Source: Sphingopyxis sp. JAI108
GTDB taxonomy: Bacteria > Pseudomonadota > Alphaproteobacteria > Sphingomonadales > Sphingomonadaceae
Length of the DNA stretch: 64,000 nucleotides
Direction: 5' to 3'
Assembly: GCF_013410105.1 (NCBI RefSeq)
Contig: NZ_JACCCJ010000002.1
Span: 1-64,000, forward strand
The position numbers and the translations under genes are program-made. Numbering within the stretch: the stretch's first letter is position 1; each line of letters opens with the position of its first letter. The notes under the pieces are model-generated. The model was not told where the DNA came from, ran no database searches, and saw only the letters and a list, made by a program, of their open reading frames with translations. This document shows positions 24,956 to 33,740 of this stretch, in pieces.

Positions 24956-25068
24956 GCGCCGTTGCCGGCGGCCTCCCCCGCGCATCCTGCAAAAATCTTG
25001 CCAGATTGACCTTGGCCGCGTCGCTGGGGTAACGCCGCACGGGGGCTAGAAACGGAACCGACCAACCT

Positions 25069-25884
25069 ATGACCGACGACGAATCCACCGTGGCGACGCT
25101 TTCCGATGACGATCATGGCGTCACCGAGCACAGAGCGCATGTCCGCGAGGATGCCGCCGCGGGCAACGGACTGGCGGTCATTTCGATCGCCAAAAGCTAT
25201 GACAAACGCGTCGTGCTGTCGGACGTCTCGCTGTCGGTCGGCAAGGGCGAGGTCGTCGGCCTGCTTGGCCCCAACGGCGCCGGCAAGACGACCTGTTTCT
25301 ATTCGATCATGGGGCTGGTGAAGCCCGACGCGGGGCGCATCATGCTCGACGGCGCCGACATCACCGCGCTGCCGATGTACCGCCGCTCGATCCTCGGCCT
25401 CGGCTATCTACCTCAGGAAACCTCGATCTTTCGCGGGATGACAGTGGCGCAGAATATCGAGGCGGTGCTTGAACTCGCCGAACCCGACAAGATTGCGCGC
25501 GAACGCCGGCTCGAGGAACTGCTCGACGAATTCGGGCTCACGCGGCTGCGCGACGCCGCGGCGATGGCGCTGTCGGGGGGCGAACGGCGCCGCGCCGAAA
25601 TCGCGCGCGCGCTTGCCGCCAATCCGTCGATCATCCTGCTCGACGAACCCTTCGCGGGCATCGACCCGCTGTCGATCAGCGACATTCGCGACCTTGTTGC
25701 CGATTTGAAGACGCGCGGCATCGGCGTGCTGATCACCGACCATAATGTGCGCGAAACGCTCGACCTCGTCGATCGTGCCTGCATCATCTATGACGGCAAG
25801 GTGTTGCTTGCCGGCTCGCCGGCCGAACTCGTCGCCGATCCCGAGGTGCGCCGCCTCTACCTCGGCGAGGGTTTCTCCCTGTGA
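25069..25884 (+). CDS. lptB: LPS export ABC transporter ATP-binding protein LptB
   Basis: Cytoplasmic ATPase of the LptB2FGC complex that extracts lipopolysaccharide, or the equivalent glycolipid, from the inner membrane. The 271-residue product has an acidic extension of about 35 residues, then a standard ABC core: Walker A LLGPNGAGKTT, Q-loop YLPQETSIF, signature LSGGERRRAEIARAL, Walker B IILLDEPFAGIDPLS and the H-loop ITDHN. The gene is followed after 15 bp by rpoN, the common lptB-rpoN arrangement. The lptC and lptA genes that usually precede it are absent here; pgmG lies upstream with a 113 bp gap. Confidence 0.95.
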   Translation: MTDDESTVATLSDDDHGVTEHRAHVREDAAAGNGLAVISIAKSYDKRVVLSDVSLSVGKGEVVGLLGPNGAGKTTCFYSIMGLVKPDAGRIMLDGADITALPMYRRSILGLGYLPQETSIFRGMTVAQNIEAVLELAEPDKIARERRLEELLDEFGLTRLRDAAAMALSGGERRRAEIARALAANPSIILLDEPFAGIDPLSISDIRDLVADLKTRGIGVLITDHNVRETLDLVDRACIIYDGKVLLAGSPAELVADPEVRRLYLGEGFSL

Positions 25885-25899
25885 TGCGGTGACGCGCTG

Positions 25900-27354
25900 A
25901 TGGCGTTGGGTCCACGCCTCGATCTCCGCCAGTCGCAATCGCTGGTGATGACGCCGCAGCTGCAACAGGCGATCAAGCTGCTGGCGCTGTCGAACCTCGA
26001 ACTCGAGGCCTATCTGGCCGAGGCGCTCGAGGGCAATCCGTTGCTCGACACGGCTTCGCCCGACAGCGAGGGCGGCGGAGGCGACGAAGTCGGCGGCGAT
26101 GCGCCCGCGGCCGAAGCCGCGTCGCTCGAAGCCGATCAGGCGCTGTCGGCCAATGGGGGAAGCGAAAACGACCTCGACGTCGACCTCACCGAAAGCTTCC
26201 ACCACGACAGCGCAAGCGACAATGTCGGGCTGTCGGGCGCGGGCGAGGATATCGATTTCGACAGCTTTGCCGAACATGAAGGCACGCTCCACGACTATCT
26301 GCTCGCGCAGGTCGGCGAACGTTTCGGCGGGATCGAGGCAATCGTCGCGGGGCAGCTCGTCGCACTGATCGACGAGACGGGATACCTGCGCGCCGACCTA
26401 GCCGAGCTCGCCGCGCAGCTCGGCGTGCCACTGGCACTGGTCGAGGCGGTGCTGGCCGGCATCCAGTGTTTTGATCCGTCGGGCGTCGGCGCGCGCGACC
26501 TTGCCGAATGTATCGCGATCCAGGCGCGCGAGGCCGACCGCTACGACCCCGCGATGGCGACGATGATCGCGCATCTCGATCTGGTCGCAAAAGGGGCGTT
26601 CCCGCAACTGAAACGTATCTGCGGCGTCGACGACGAGGATCTTGCCGACATGATCCGCGAACTGCGCGGCTATGACCCGCGGCCCGGCCTCCGATTCGGC
26701 GGCGACGGCGCGCCTGCGGTCGTTCCCGACCTCTATATCCGCCAGACCGCAAAGGGCTGGGCGGTCGAGATCAATAGCGGCACCCTGCCCCGCCTGCTCG
26801 TCAACCGCCGCTATTACACCGAACTGGCGCAAGGCGCCGCGGCGAAGAGCAAGGCGTGGCTTTCCGAACAGCTCGCCGGCGCCAACTGGCTCGTGCGCGC
26901 GCTTGACCAGCGCCAGCGCACGATCGTCAAGGTCGCGAGCGAGATCGTGAAGCAGCAGGAGGGCTTTTTCCTGAACGGGGTCGCGCATATGCGCCCGCTG
27001 ACCTTGCGCCAGGTCGCCGAAGCGATCGGCATGCACGAATCGACCGTCAGCCGCGTCACCAGCAACAAATATCTGAGCTGCGCGCGCGGCCTGTTCGAAC
27101 TCAAATATTTCTTCTCGTCCGGCATTTCCGCGACCGAGGGCGACGGCGCGGTGTCGGCCGAGGCGGTAAAGAGCCGGATCAAGGCGATGATCGAGGGCGA
27201 GGACGCGAAGGCGATTCTTTCCGACGAGACGATCGCGCAGAGACTGTCGACCGAAGGCCACGACATCGCGCGGCGTACCGTGGTCAAATATCGCGAGGCG
27301 ATGGGCTATGGTTCGTCGGTGCAAAGGCGGCGTCAAAAGGCGCTGGCGGGATGA
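25900..27354 (+). CDS. rpoN: RNA polymerase sigma-54 factor
   Basis: A 484-residue alternative sigma factor that recognises -24/-12 promoters and needs an enhancer-binding ATPase. Region I is visible at the N terminus (LRQSQSLVMTPQLQQAIKLL), an acidic region II follows, then the core-binding domain. The helix-turn-helix reads LRQVAEAIGMHESTVSRVTSNK and the RpoN box ARRTVVKYRE is at about residue 457-466. It is 15 bp downstream of lptB and probably co-transcribed. Confidence 0.96.
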   Translation: MALGPRLDLRQSQSLVMTPQLQQAIKLLALSNLELEAYLAEALEGNPLLDTASPDSEGGGGDEVGGDAPAAEAASLEADQALSANGGSENDLDVDLTESFHHDSASDNVGLSGAGEDIDFDSFAEHEGTLHDYLLAQVGERFGGIEAIVAGQLVALIDETGYLRADLAELAAQLGVPLALVEAVLAGIQCFDPSGVGARDLAECIAIQAREADRYDPAMATMIAHLDLVAKGAFPQLKRICGVDDEDLADMIRELRGYDPRPGLRFGGDGAPAVVPDLYIRQTAKGWAVEINSGTLPRLLVNRRYYTELAQGAAAKSKAWLSEQLAGANWLVRALDQRQRTIVKVASEIVKQQEGFFLNGVAHMRPLTLRQVAEAIGMHESTVSRVTSNKYLSCARGLFELKYFFSSGISATEGDGAVSAEAVKSRIKAMIEGEDAKAILSDETIAQRLSTEGHDIARRTVVKYREAMGYGSSVQRRRQKALAG

Positions 27355-27360
27355 TCCTCC

Positions 27361-27435
27361 TCGTCACCCCGGACTTGATCCCGCGTCCATAACGTCGCCG
27401 CGGCTATGGATGCGGGATCAAGTCCGGCATGACGA
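27361..27435. repeat. Intergenic inverted repeat (GGACTTGATCC type), copy 2
   Basis: The left arm CCGGACTTGATCCCGC-TCCATA and the right arm TATGGA-GCGGGATCAAGTCCGG are bounded by TCGTCA and TGACGA, giving a near-perfect 75 bp inverted repeat. It is the same family as 21265-21339. It lies just after the rpoN stop. Confidence 0.87.
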
Positions 27436-27525
27436 AATTAGGGGAGTGAACCGGTTGACTTTTTACCCGCTTCCCCATAGTTGCGCCGCTTCGCGTCAAT
27501 ACGCCAAGATTTACGGACAGAGATC

Positions 27526-27651
27526 ATGAAGATTCGCAACAGCCTGAAGTCGCTGAAGGACCGCCACCGGGATAACCGCGTTATTCGCCGCCGTGGCCGC
27601 ACCTATGTGATCAACAAGACCAACCGCCGCTTCAAGGCGCGCCAGGGCTGA
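27526..27651 (+). CDS. rpmJ: 50S ribosomal protein L36
   Basis: A 41-residue, very basic protein beginning [11 protein letters not shown] and ending RRFKARQG. This is the L36 form without the zinc cysteines (the C-minus, YkgO-like form), standard in many alphaproteobacteria. The gene is alone, not in the spc operon. The start is the only ATG in frame, in the context AGATC-ATG. A repeat element lies 90 bp upstream and a terminator-like hairpin follows 52 bp downstream. Confidence 0.93.
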   Translation: MKIRNSLKSLKDRHRDNRVIRRRGRTYVINKTNRRFKARQG

Positions 27652-27702
27652 TGGCCCTGCCGGGGCGTTGCTCGCCCCGCGCGTATAGCGAAGTTAGCGT
27701 AA

Positions 27703-27730
27703 CGCCGTCGGATGCTTCCGGCGGCGCTTT
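27703..27730 (+). terminator. Probable terminator of rpmJ
   Basis: A 10 bp stem CGCCGTCGGA/TCCGGCGGCG (one T-G pair) with a TGCT loop is followed by CTTT. The short U-run makes it a weak candidate. Confidence 0.45.
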
Positions 27731-27748
27731 CGCGTGTCTGGAGCAAGC

Positions 27749-28360
27749 ATGATTCGCCAAAGCGTGATCTTCGACGTCGGCAGGGTGCTGTTCGACTGGG
27801 ATTTGCGTCACCTGTTCGCCAAGCTGATCGCTGACCGGCAGGAGCTTGAATGGTTCGTGACGAATGTCGTCACGCCCGAATGGCATTTCCAGCACGATGC
27901 CGGCCGCCCGCTCGCCGAGATGGTACCCGAACTGAAAGCCGAGTTTCCGGGGCACGACTTGCTGATCGACGCCTATGCGGCGCGCTTCAACGAGACGATC
28001 CCCGGCCCGGTGCCCGGCAGCCTCGAACTTGTCGAGCGCCTCGACGATGCGAGCGTGCCGCTCTTCGCGATCACCAACTTCGGACATGAATTCTGGGAAG
28101 GCTTTCGCCCGACCCAGCCCGTCTTCGACCGCTTCCGCGACATCGTCGTATCGGGCACCGAGAAAATGATGAAGCCCGACCCCGCGATCTATGCCCTTGC
28201 GATCGAGCGATTCGGCATCGATCCGGCGGGCGCGCTGTTCATCGACGATGTCGCGGCGAATGTCGCGGGCGCCGAATCGGTCGGGATTGCAGGGCACCAA
28301 TTCGTCGATGCGGAGACGCTGGAGCGCGAGCTGGTGGAGCGGGGTTATCTGGCTACTTGA
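27749..28360 (+). CDS. HAD-family phosphatase, YihX-like
   Basis: A 203-residue HAD hydrolase of the subfamily IA group containing sugar-phosphatase YihX. Motif I is VIFDVGRVLFDWD, which has the D-x-G form of this group; motif II is FAITNFG, motif III is the lysine in KMMKPDPAIY, and motif IV is FIDDVAANV. It is a likely phosphatase of sugar phosphates. The ATG at 27749 is preceded by GGAG. The substrate is not determinable. Confidence 0.85.
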   Translation: MIRQSVIFDVGRVLFDWDLRHLFAKLIADRQELEWFVTNVVTPEWHFQHDAGRPLAEMVPELKAEFPGHDLLIDAYAARFNETIPGPVPGSLELVERLDDASVPLFAITNFGHEFWEGFRPTQPVFDRFRDIVVSGTEKMMKPDPAIYALAIERFGIDPAGALFIDDVAANVAGAESVGIAGHQFVDAETLERELVERGYLAT

Positions 28361-28920
28361 CGTAGATGCCGATCGATCTGACGCTTCAATTTGAAGCCGA
28401 CATAGTCTTTTTTCCGCGTGGAGCGCCGGTAGTAGACATTCCAATAGCTGGAAACGCGTTGCTTCGTCAGAAACCAGTAAGCCGGATTTTCTCTCAGAAA
28501 CTCAATGATCGGCTCCGGAACCGATTCGCCGAACACGCCAGCGATATCGTCCAAAATCTCGACCAGATATTCGCCGATCAGTGCAACAATGAACGGTGCA
28601 GCCCAAGGCTGAATATCCCGCAAGAGGTCACGGACCGCGCGCTGTCGTTCAAACCCGTCGCTACTGCGTGATCGCAGGCACCGCACCATCAAGCGAATAT
28701 CGCCGTTCAATGCCTCATCAGCGTGATTGTTGCGGAAACGCAATCGCGCGGGAATTCGAATTGTCTCGCCACCGAGCGAGACTTCAAATTGCTCGGTCCA
28801 TTGGCTAGCCTGAAGTTGAACAGAGGCATATGTCGCGGCCTCAGTCGCGAGCGTATCTAGCGACTCAGGGAATGCTTCGCTGAGCAAGTCTGCGCTCAAG
28901 CTGGTATGCATTTCTCCCAT
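28345..28920 (-). CDS. Hypothetical protein in low-GC segment
   Basis: A 191-residue protein that I do not recognise. The N-terminal half is acidic; a segment around residues 100-130 (WAAPFIVALIGEYLVEILDDI) is hydrophobic and could be one amphipathic or membrane helix. The C terminus is strongly basic (RRSTRKKDY, KLKRQIDRHLRQ). Base composition of the first sampled stretch is about 50 percent GC, against about 65 percent for the neighbours, and codon use is correspondingly different, suggesting recent acquisition. The start may be 28920 (MGEMHTS) or 28911. Its C terminus overlaps the convergent HAD gene by 16 bp, and it lies 17 bp downstream of the oligopeptidase stop. Confidence 0.6.
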   Translation of the reverse strand: MGEMHTSLSADLLSEAFPESLDTLATEAATYASVQLQASQWTEQFEVSLGGETIRIPARLRFRNNHADEALNGDIRLMVRCLRSRSSDGFERQRAVRDLLRDIQPWAAPFIVALIGEYLVEILDDIAGVFGESVPEPIIEFLRENPAYWFLTKQRVSSYWNVYYRRSTRKKDYVGFKLKRQIDRHLRQVAR

Positions 28921-28937
28921 AGTGCCCGGTTGGCGCC

Positions 28938-31103
28938 CTACTTCTCCACCCCCAGCTGCGTTAGCACGAAGGCAAACTCCTCGGCATCCTCGCGCAGCGC
29001 GCCCCAGCGGCCCGATTTGCCGGCGTGACCCGCGCCGATGTTGGTGCGTAGCAGCAGCGCCGCGTCGTTGGTGCGCGTTGCGCGGAGCTTGGCGACCCAT
29101 TTGGCGGGCTCCCAATAGGTCACGCGCGGGTCGTTGAGCCCCGCAGATACGAGCATCGGCGGATAGGCCTTGGCGGTCACATTGTCATAAGGGCTGTAGC
29201 TCAGCATATAGTCGAACGCCGCCTTGTCGGTGATCGGATTGCCCCATTCGGGCCATTCGCCGGGGGTCAGCGGTAGCGTCTCGTCGACCATAGTGTTGAT
29301 CACGTCGACGAAGGGCACGCCCGCGAGCACCGCGCCCCACAGTTCGGGCGCCTGATTATAGACCGCGCCCATCACCTGTCCGCCGGCCGAGCGGCCCTCG
29401 ATCGAAATCTTGCCCGCGCTCGTATATTTCGCGGCGATCAGCCCCTTGGCGACGTCGATGAAATCGTTGAACGTGTTCTTGCGCTTGTCGGTCTTGCCCG
29501 CGAGATACCAGCCGCGACCGAGGTCGTCGCCGCCGCGGACATGGGCGATGGCGTAAATCATGCCGCGGTCGACGAGGCTGAGGCGCGTCGTGGAGAAACC
29601 CGGCGGGACGCGATAGCCATAGCTGCCATAGACATAGAGGTGCATCGGCGCGCTTCCGTCGCGCGGCGTGCCCTTTTTATAGACGAGCGACACGGGGACC
29701 GGGGTACCGTCGCGCGCCGGCATGTTTACCAATTCGGTTACATAATTGTCATGATTATAACCGGACGGAATTTCCTGCACCTTCAGCGTCTTGAGCTTGC
29801 CGCTCGCAAGGTCGTAATCGAACACCGTGTCGGGGGTGACCATCGATTCATAATCGAGCCGCAGCTTGTCCTGGTGATATTCGGGATTGTCGCCGAGTCC
29901 CGCGACATAAGTGGCTTCGGGGAACTGGATCCGGCCGGGCGTCAGCGGTGTATCATATTGGCGGACATCGACCTGATCGACGCCCTTCTCGCGCGATTCG
30001 AGGACAAAATAGTCGCGGAAGACCGACAGGCCCGTAATGTAATTCGTGTCCGATCCGGGGATCAGCGTCTTCCAATCGTCCGGCGCCTTGAGGCTCGCAG
30101 TGGCGACGCGGAAATTGGGATGCTCGTCGTTGGTGTGGATATAGAGCGTCCCGTCGCGTTCATCGACGCTATATTCGCGGCCCTTCTGACGCGCCGACAC
30201 CAGCTGCATCGGGGCCTCGGGATTGTCGACGGGGAGCAGGTAGACTTCGCTCGTCTCGTTATCGCCCGTCGCGATGACGATATAATTGTCGGCCGCGGTC
30301 TTGCCGATGCCGACGCCGAAGCCGATGTCGGGCTCCTTGTAGAGCAATTTGTCTTCGCTCACCGGCGTACCGAGCTTGTGCAGCCGGACATTGTCGGTGC
30401 GCCAATTCTCGTTCGCGAGGCCATAGAGGATCGCGTCGTTGCCCGAGGTCCAGACGAGCGACGACAAGGTGCCGGGGATCGTATCGGGCAACAATTCGCC
30501 CGTCTCGAGGTTACGGATGCGCGCCTCGAACCGTTCGGAGCCATTGTCGTCGAACGAATAGGCCATCAGCTTGCCGTTCGGGCTCACCGACACCTCGGCG
30601 AGGCGGAAATAATCCTTGCCCGCGGCCATCGCGACCTCATCGAGGATCAGCTGCGCGTCGCCGGAGCCTGACGCCGGCCTCCGGTACCATTTCTTATATT
30701 CGGCACCTTCTTCGAACTCGACCCAGTAGACCCAGTCGCCATCCTTCTGCGGCACGCTCGAATCGGCCTCCTTGATGCGGCCCTTCATCTCCTGAAACAG
30801 CGTTTCGACCAATGCAGCGTGCGGCTTCATCGCGGCGTCGAACCAGGCGTTCTCGGCCTTCACATAGTCGAGCACATCCTTGTCATCGATCACCGGATAG
30901 CTCTCGTCCTTCAGCCAGTGGTACGGGTCGGACAGCGTCTTGCCGTGCAGCGTCATTTCGTGCGGGCGCTTTTCCGCGACGGGGGCGGCGGGCAGGGCGG
31001 GCGTGGGGTTGGTCAATGCGGCATCTTTCTCTTTGGCGAACAGGGGCGGCGATACGACAAGCGGGGTGGCAATTGCTGCCAGAAACATCCAAATAGCGCG
31101 CAT
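28938..31103 (-). CDS. S9 family peptidase, oligopeptidase B-like, exported
   Basis: A 721-residue serine peptidase of the prolyl oligopeptidase family. A signal peptide (MRAIWMFLAA to about residue 23) targets it to the periplasm. A seven-bladed propeller covers about residues 80-440, then the alpha/beta hydrolase domain. The nucleophile is Ser572 in GRSAGGQ. The acid is in SAGLNDPRVTYWEP and the histidine is in GAGHAGKSGR. Oligopeptidase B cleaves after basic residues in short peptides. The start at 31103 is set by the signal peptide. It is divergent from the aminopeptidase P gene, 66 bp away, so two peptidases share one promoter region. Confidence 0.92.
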   Translation of the reverse strand: MRAIWMFLAAIATPLVVSPPLFAKEKDAALTNPTPALPAAPVAEKRPHEMTLHGKTLSDPYHWLKDESYPVIDDKDVLDYVKAENAWFDAAMKPHAALVETLFQEMKGRIKEADSSVPQKDGDWVYWVEFEEGAEYKKWYRRPASGSGDAQLILDEVAMAAGKDYFRLAEVSVSPNGKLMAYSFDDNGSERFEARIRNLETGELLPDTIPGTLSSLVWTSGNDAILYGLANENWRTDNVRLHKLGTPVSEDKLLYKEPDIGFGVGIGKTAADNYIVIATGDNETSEVYLLPVDNPEAPMQLVSARQKGREYSVDERDGTLYIHTNDEHPNFRVATASLKAPDDWKTLIPGSDTNYITGLSVFRDYFVLESREKGVDQVDVRQYDTPLTPGRIQFPEATYVAGLGDNPEYHQDKLRLDYESMVTPDTVFDYDLASGKLKTLKVQEIPSGYNHDNYVTELVNMPARDGTPVPVSLVYKKGTPRDGSAPMHLYVYGSYGYRVPPGFSTTRLSLVDRGMIYAIAHVRGGDDLGRGWYLAGKTDKRKNTFNDFIDVAKGLIAAKYTSAGKISIEGRSAGGQVMGAVYNQAPELWGAVLAGVPFVDVINTMVDETLPLTPGEWPEWGNPITDKAAFDYMLSYSPYDNVTAKAYPPMLVSAGLNDPRVTYWEPAKWVAKLRATRTNDAALLLRTNIGAGHAGKSGRWGALREDAEEFAFVLTQLGVEK

Positions 31104-31169
31104 CACAAAATCCCCCGCGGTGCCGCCCCTATGGGCGGGATCAGCCGATGTAGGAACAAGGAAGCGACC

Positions 31170-33008
31170 ATGTCCAGCCCCGTCCCCGCAACCATTTACG
31201 CCGAACGTCTCGCCCGCGTCCGCGCCGAACTCGAGCGCCAAGGCCTCGACGGCTTCGTCGTGCCGATCAGCGACGAGCATATGAGCGAATATGTCGGCGA
31301 ATATGCGCAGCGCATGGCGTGGCTGACGGGCTTCGGCGGCTCGGCGGGGACCGCTGCGGTGCTGCCCCAAAAGGCAGCAGTGTTCGTCGACGGGCGCTAT
31401 ACGGTGCAGGTACGCGACCAGGTCGATGGTTCGCTTTTCGACTATGTCGGCGTGCCGCAGTCGAGCGTCGCCGAATGGATGGGCGCGAACGTCAGCGCGG
31501 GGCAGAAGATCGGTTACGACCCGTGGCTCCACGGCATCGACTGGGCGCGCGGGCTCGAAAAGGCGCTGGCGGAGAAGGGCGCGAGCCTCGTCGCGGTGGC
31601 AAGCAACCCGATCGACGCGGCATGGAACGACCAGCCCGCGCCGAGCGACGCGGTGGTGACGGTCCACGACGCCGCGCTGGCGGGGCAGGGCGCCGTCGAG
31701 AAGCGCGCGATCATCGCCGACTGGCTCAAGGCGCAGGGGCTCGACACGACGGTGATGACCGCACTCGATTCGATCGCCTGGACCTTCAACCTGCGCGGCA
31801 CCGACGTCAGCCACACGCCGGTCGGGCTCGCTTTCGCGCTGCTTCACGCCGACGCGACCGCCGACCTGTTCATCGCCCCCGAAAAGATCACCGACGCGGT
31901 GCGCGCGCATCTTGGCAACAGCGTGCGTATCCACGACCGTCACGCTTTCGAAGCCGCGCTCGCCGATCTCGCGGGCAAGAAGGTCGCGGTCGATCCCGAC
32001 CGCGCGGTGGCGGCGATCTTTGCCGCGCTCGAAGGCGCGGGCGCGAAGGTCGCGCGTCACCGCGATCCCGCGGTGCTGCCCAAGGCGATCAAGAACGATG
32101 TCGAGCTGAACGGCACCCGCGCCGCGCATGTCCGCGATGGCGTCGCGGTGTCGCGCTTCCTAAAATGGATGGAAGAGGTGGCGCCCCAGGGCCTGCTCGA
32201 CGAGCTCGGCGCCGCCGCGAAGCTGCGCGAATATCGCGACGAAAGCGGCGTCCTCAGGGATCTGTCGTTCGACACCATCTCGGCCGCCGGCCCCAACGGC
32301 GCGCTGCCGCATTACAAGGTCGACGCGACCACCAATCGAGCGATCGAGACCGGCACGCTCTACCTCGTCGATTCGGGCGGGCAATATGCCGACGGCACGA
32401 CCGACATCACCCGCACGATCGCGATCGGCACGCCGACCGCCGAGATGCGCCGCCGCTTCACGCAAGTCTTGAAGGGCCATATCGCGCTCGCGACCGCGCG
32501 CTTCCCCAAGGGAACGCGCGGCAGCCAGCTCGACATTCTCGCGCGCCAGTATCTGTGGGCCGACGGGGTCGATTATGCGCATGGCACCGGGCATGGCGTC
32601 GGCACGTACCTGGCGGTCCACGAAGGGCCGCAGCGCATCGCCAAACCGGCGGGCGGGCAGGCGGGGACCGAGGAGCCGCTGCACGCCGGCATGATCCTCT
32701 CGAACGAGCCCGGCTATTACAAGGCGGGCGCTTTCGGCATCCGCATCGAGAATCTGGTCGTCGTCACCCCGGTCCGCATCGACGGCGCCGAAGAGGATAT
32801 GCTGGGGTTCGAGACGATCACCTTTGCGCCGATCGCACAAAATCTTGTCGATGTGTCGCTGCTGTCGGCGGCCGAGGCAGACTGGCTGGACGCCTATCAT
32901 GCCGAGGTGTTGGAAAAGCTCGGCGCGGGAATGGCGGGCGAGGAGCGCGACTGGCTCGAAGCGGCCTGCGCGCCGCTCGACCGCGCGCCCGCCGCACTCG
33001 CTGCCTGA
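31170..33008 (+). CDS. Aminopeptidase P family protein (M24)
   Basis: A 612-residue metallopeptidase removing N-terminal residues before proline. Two creatinase-type N-terminal domains (about 1-310) are followed by the pita-bread catalytic domain. Metal ligands appear in DSGGQYADGTTDITRT (two Asp), HGTGHGVGTYLAVHEGP (His) and ILSNEPGYY plus GIRIENL (two Glu). This is the three-domain form also seen in eukaryotic XPNPEP1. It has no signal peptide, so it is cytoplasmic, unlike the divergent oligopeptidase; the two may act in sequence on proline-containing peptides. Confidence 0.93.
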   Translation: MSSPVPATIYAERLARVRAELERQGLDGFVVPISDEHMSEYVGEYAQRMAWLTGFGGSAGTAAVLPQKAAVFVDGRYTVQVRDQVDGSLFDYVGVPQSSVAEWMGANVSAGQKIGYDPWLHGIDWARGLEKALAEKGASLVAVASNPIDAAWNDQPAPSDAVVTVHDAALAGQGAVEKRAIIADWLKAQGLDTTVMTALDSIAWTFNLRGTDVSHTPVGLAFALLHADATADLFIAPEKITDAVRAHLGNSVRIHDRHAFEAALADLAGKKVAVDPDRAVAAIFAALEGAGAKVARHRDPAVLPKAIKNDVELNGTRAAHVRDGVAVSRFLKWMEEVAPQGLLDELGAAAKLREYRDESGVLRDLSFDTISAAGPNGALPHYKVDATTNRAIETGTLYLVDSGGQYADGTTDITRTIAIGTPTAEMRRRFTQVLKGHIALATARFPKGTRGSQLDILARQYLWADGVDYAHGTGHGVGTYLAVHEGPQRIAKPAGGQAGTEEPLHAGMILSNEPGYYKAGAFGIRIENLVVVTPVRIDGAEEDMLGFETITFAPIAQNLVDVSLLSAAEADWLDAYHAEVLEKLGAGMAGEERDWLEAACAPLDRAPAALAA

Positions 33009-33016
33009 GCGCCCGC

Positions 33017-33478
33017 ATGACCGAGCATCGCAGCAACGTGCCGCTCGCCGATTTCCGCGTGCAGGAGCGCGTGCGCGTGCGCTTCAACGAGATCGACGGG
33101 CAGAATATCGTCTTCAACGCCAATTATCTCGTCTACGCCGACATCGGCGTGACCGAATATTTCCGCGCGATCGGCGAAGGGCAGCCCGGTCCATATTTTA
33201 ACCAATATGGTACGGACATTCGCGAAACGCATTGCGAGATCGACTATCACGCCCCCGCGCGGCTCGACGAACTGATCACGATAGCTGCGCGAATCAGCCG
33301 CTTCGGCCGGACCAGTTTCACGCTTCATTGCGGGATTTTTCGCGGAAACGAGAGGCTGACCGACATCGAGATTAGCTATGCCCATCTCGATACCGATAGC
33401 GGAAAGCCAACCCCGCTGCCGGGAAGCTTTATCGCCGAAGTGCGGCGATTCGAAGCGCGGATGCCAGTCCAGGACTGA
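33017..33478 (+). CDS. Acyl-CoA thioesterase, 4HBT hotdog fold
   Basis: A 153-residue single hotdog domain. The 4-hydroxybenzoyl-CoA thioesterase signature is RVRFNEIDGQNIVFNANYLVYADIG split by the catalytic acid position (canonical Asp is replaced by N/D variants in the family); CEIDYHAPARLDE is the dimer strand. It probably hydrolyses acyl-CoA; chain specificity is unknown. It starts 8 bp after the aminopeptidase stop and is likely co-transcribed. No plus-strand terminator follows; the strong hairpin 50 bp downstream points the other way. Confidence 0.8.
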   Translation: MTEHRSNVPLADFRVQERVRVRFNEIDGQNIVFNANYLVYADIGVTEYFRAIGEGQPGPYFNQYGTDIRETHCEIDYHAPARLDELITIAARISRFGRTSFTLHCGIFRGNERLTDIEISYAHLDTDSGKPTPLPGSFIAEVRRFEARMPVQD

Positions 33479-33517
33479 TTCAGATGTGCCGAATCGGCCC
33501 TCTCAACCAAAAAAGTC

Positions 33518-33547
33518 GAAAAAAAAAGGGCCACCCGAGGGTGGCCC
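33518..33547 (-). terminator. Strong minus-strand Rho-independent terminator with no gene upstream
   Basis: A perfect 8 bp stem GGGCCACC/GGTGGCCC with a four-base loop is followed, on the minus strand, by a run of nine T. On the plus strand no T-run follows. No minus-strand coding gene is recognisable between here and 36.3 kb, so it should end an untranslated RNA. Confidence 0.8.
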
Positions 33548-33735
33548 GTGAAAGTTTTGGGAGAGGATGCCTAAAAGGCAAGTGTGATATTGCAGTGCAC
33601 AATGAATGTTGCAACTGCGAAAAGAGCATCCGCACTTGCATTTTTTGCAATCGAGAACGTTCCCAGCCGCCATTCGGCGCAATCCACGCGTGTTGCCGCT
33701 TCCTCTCGCAAATCAGCACGACATCGCCTAAATTG
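33548..33735 (-). ncRNA. Candidate small RNA upstream of orphan terminator
   Basis: The AT-richer 190 bp between the thioesterase and the next gene ends, on the minus strand, in a strong intrinsic terminator and has no convincing coding frame. It contains several TTGCA/TGCAA motifs, among them a TTGCA-TTTTT-TGCAA palindrome at about 33637-33651. The 5' end is unknown, and the coordinates give only the interval in which the RNA would lie. This is inference from the terminator. Confidence 0.35.
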
Positions 33736-33740
33736 GGCCG

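Noticed and set aside
27662-27680. GC-rich hairpin after rpmJ as terminator
   Set aside because: The stem is followed by no T-run; the hairpin at 27703 fits better.
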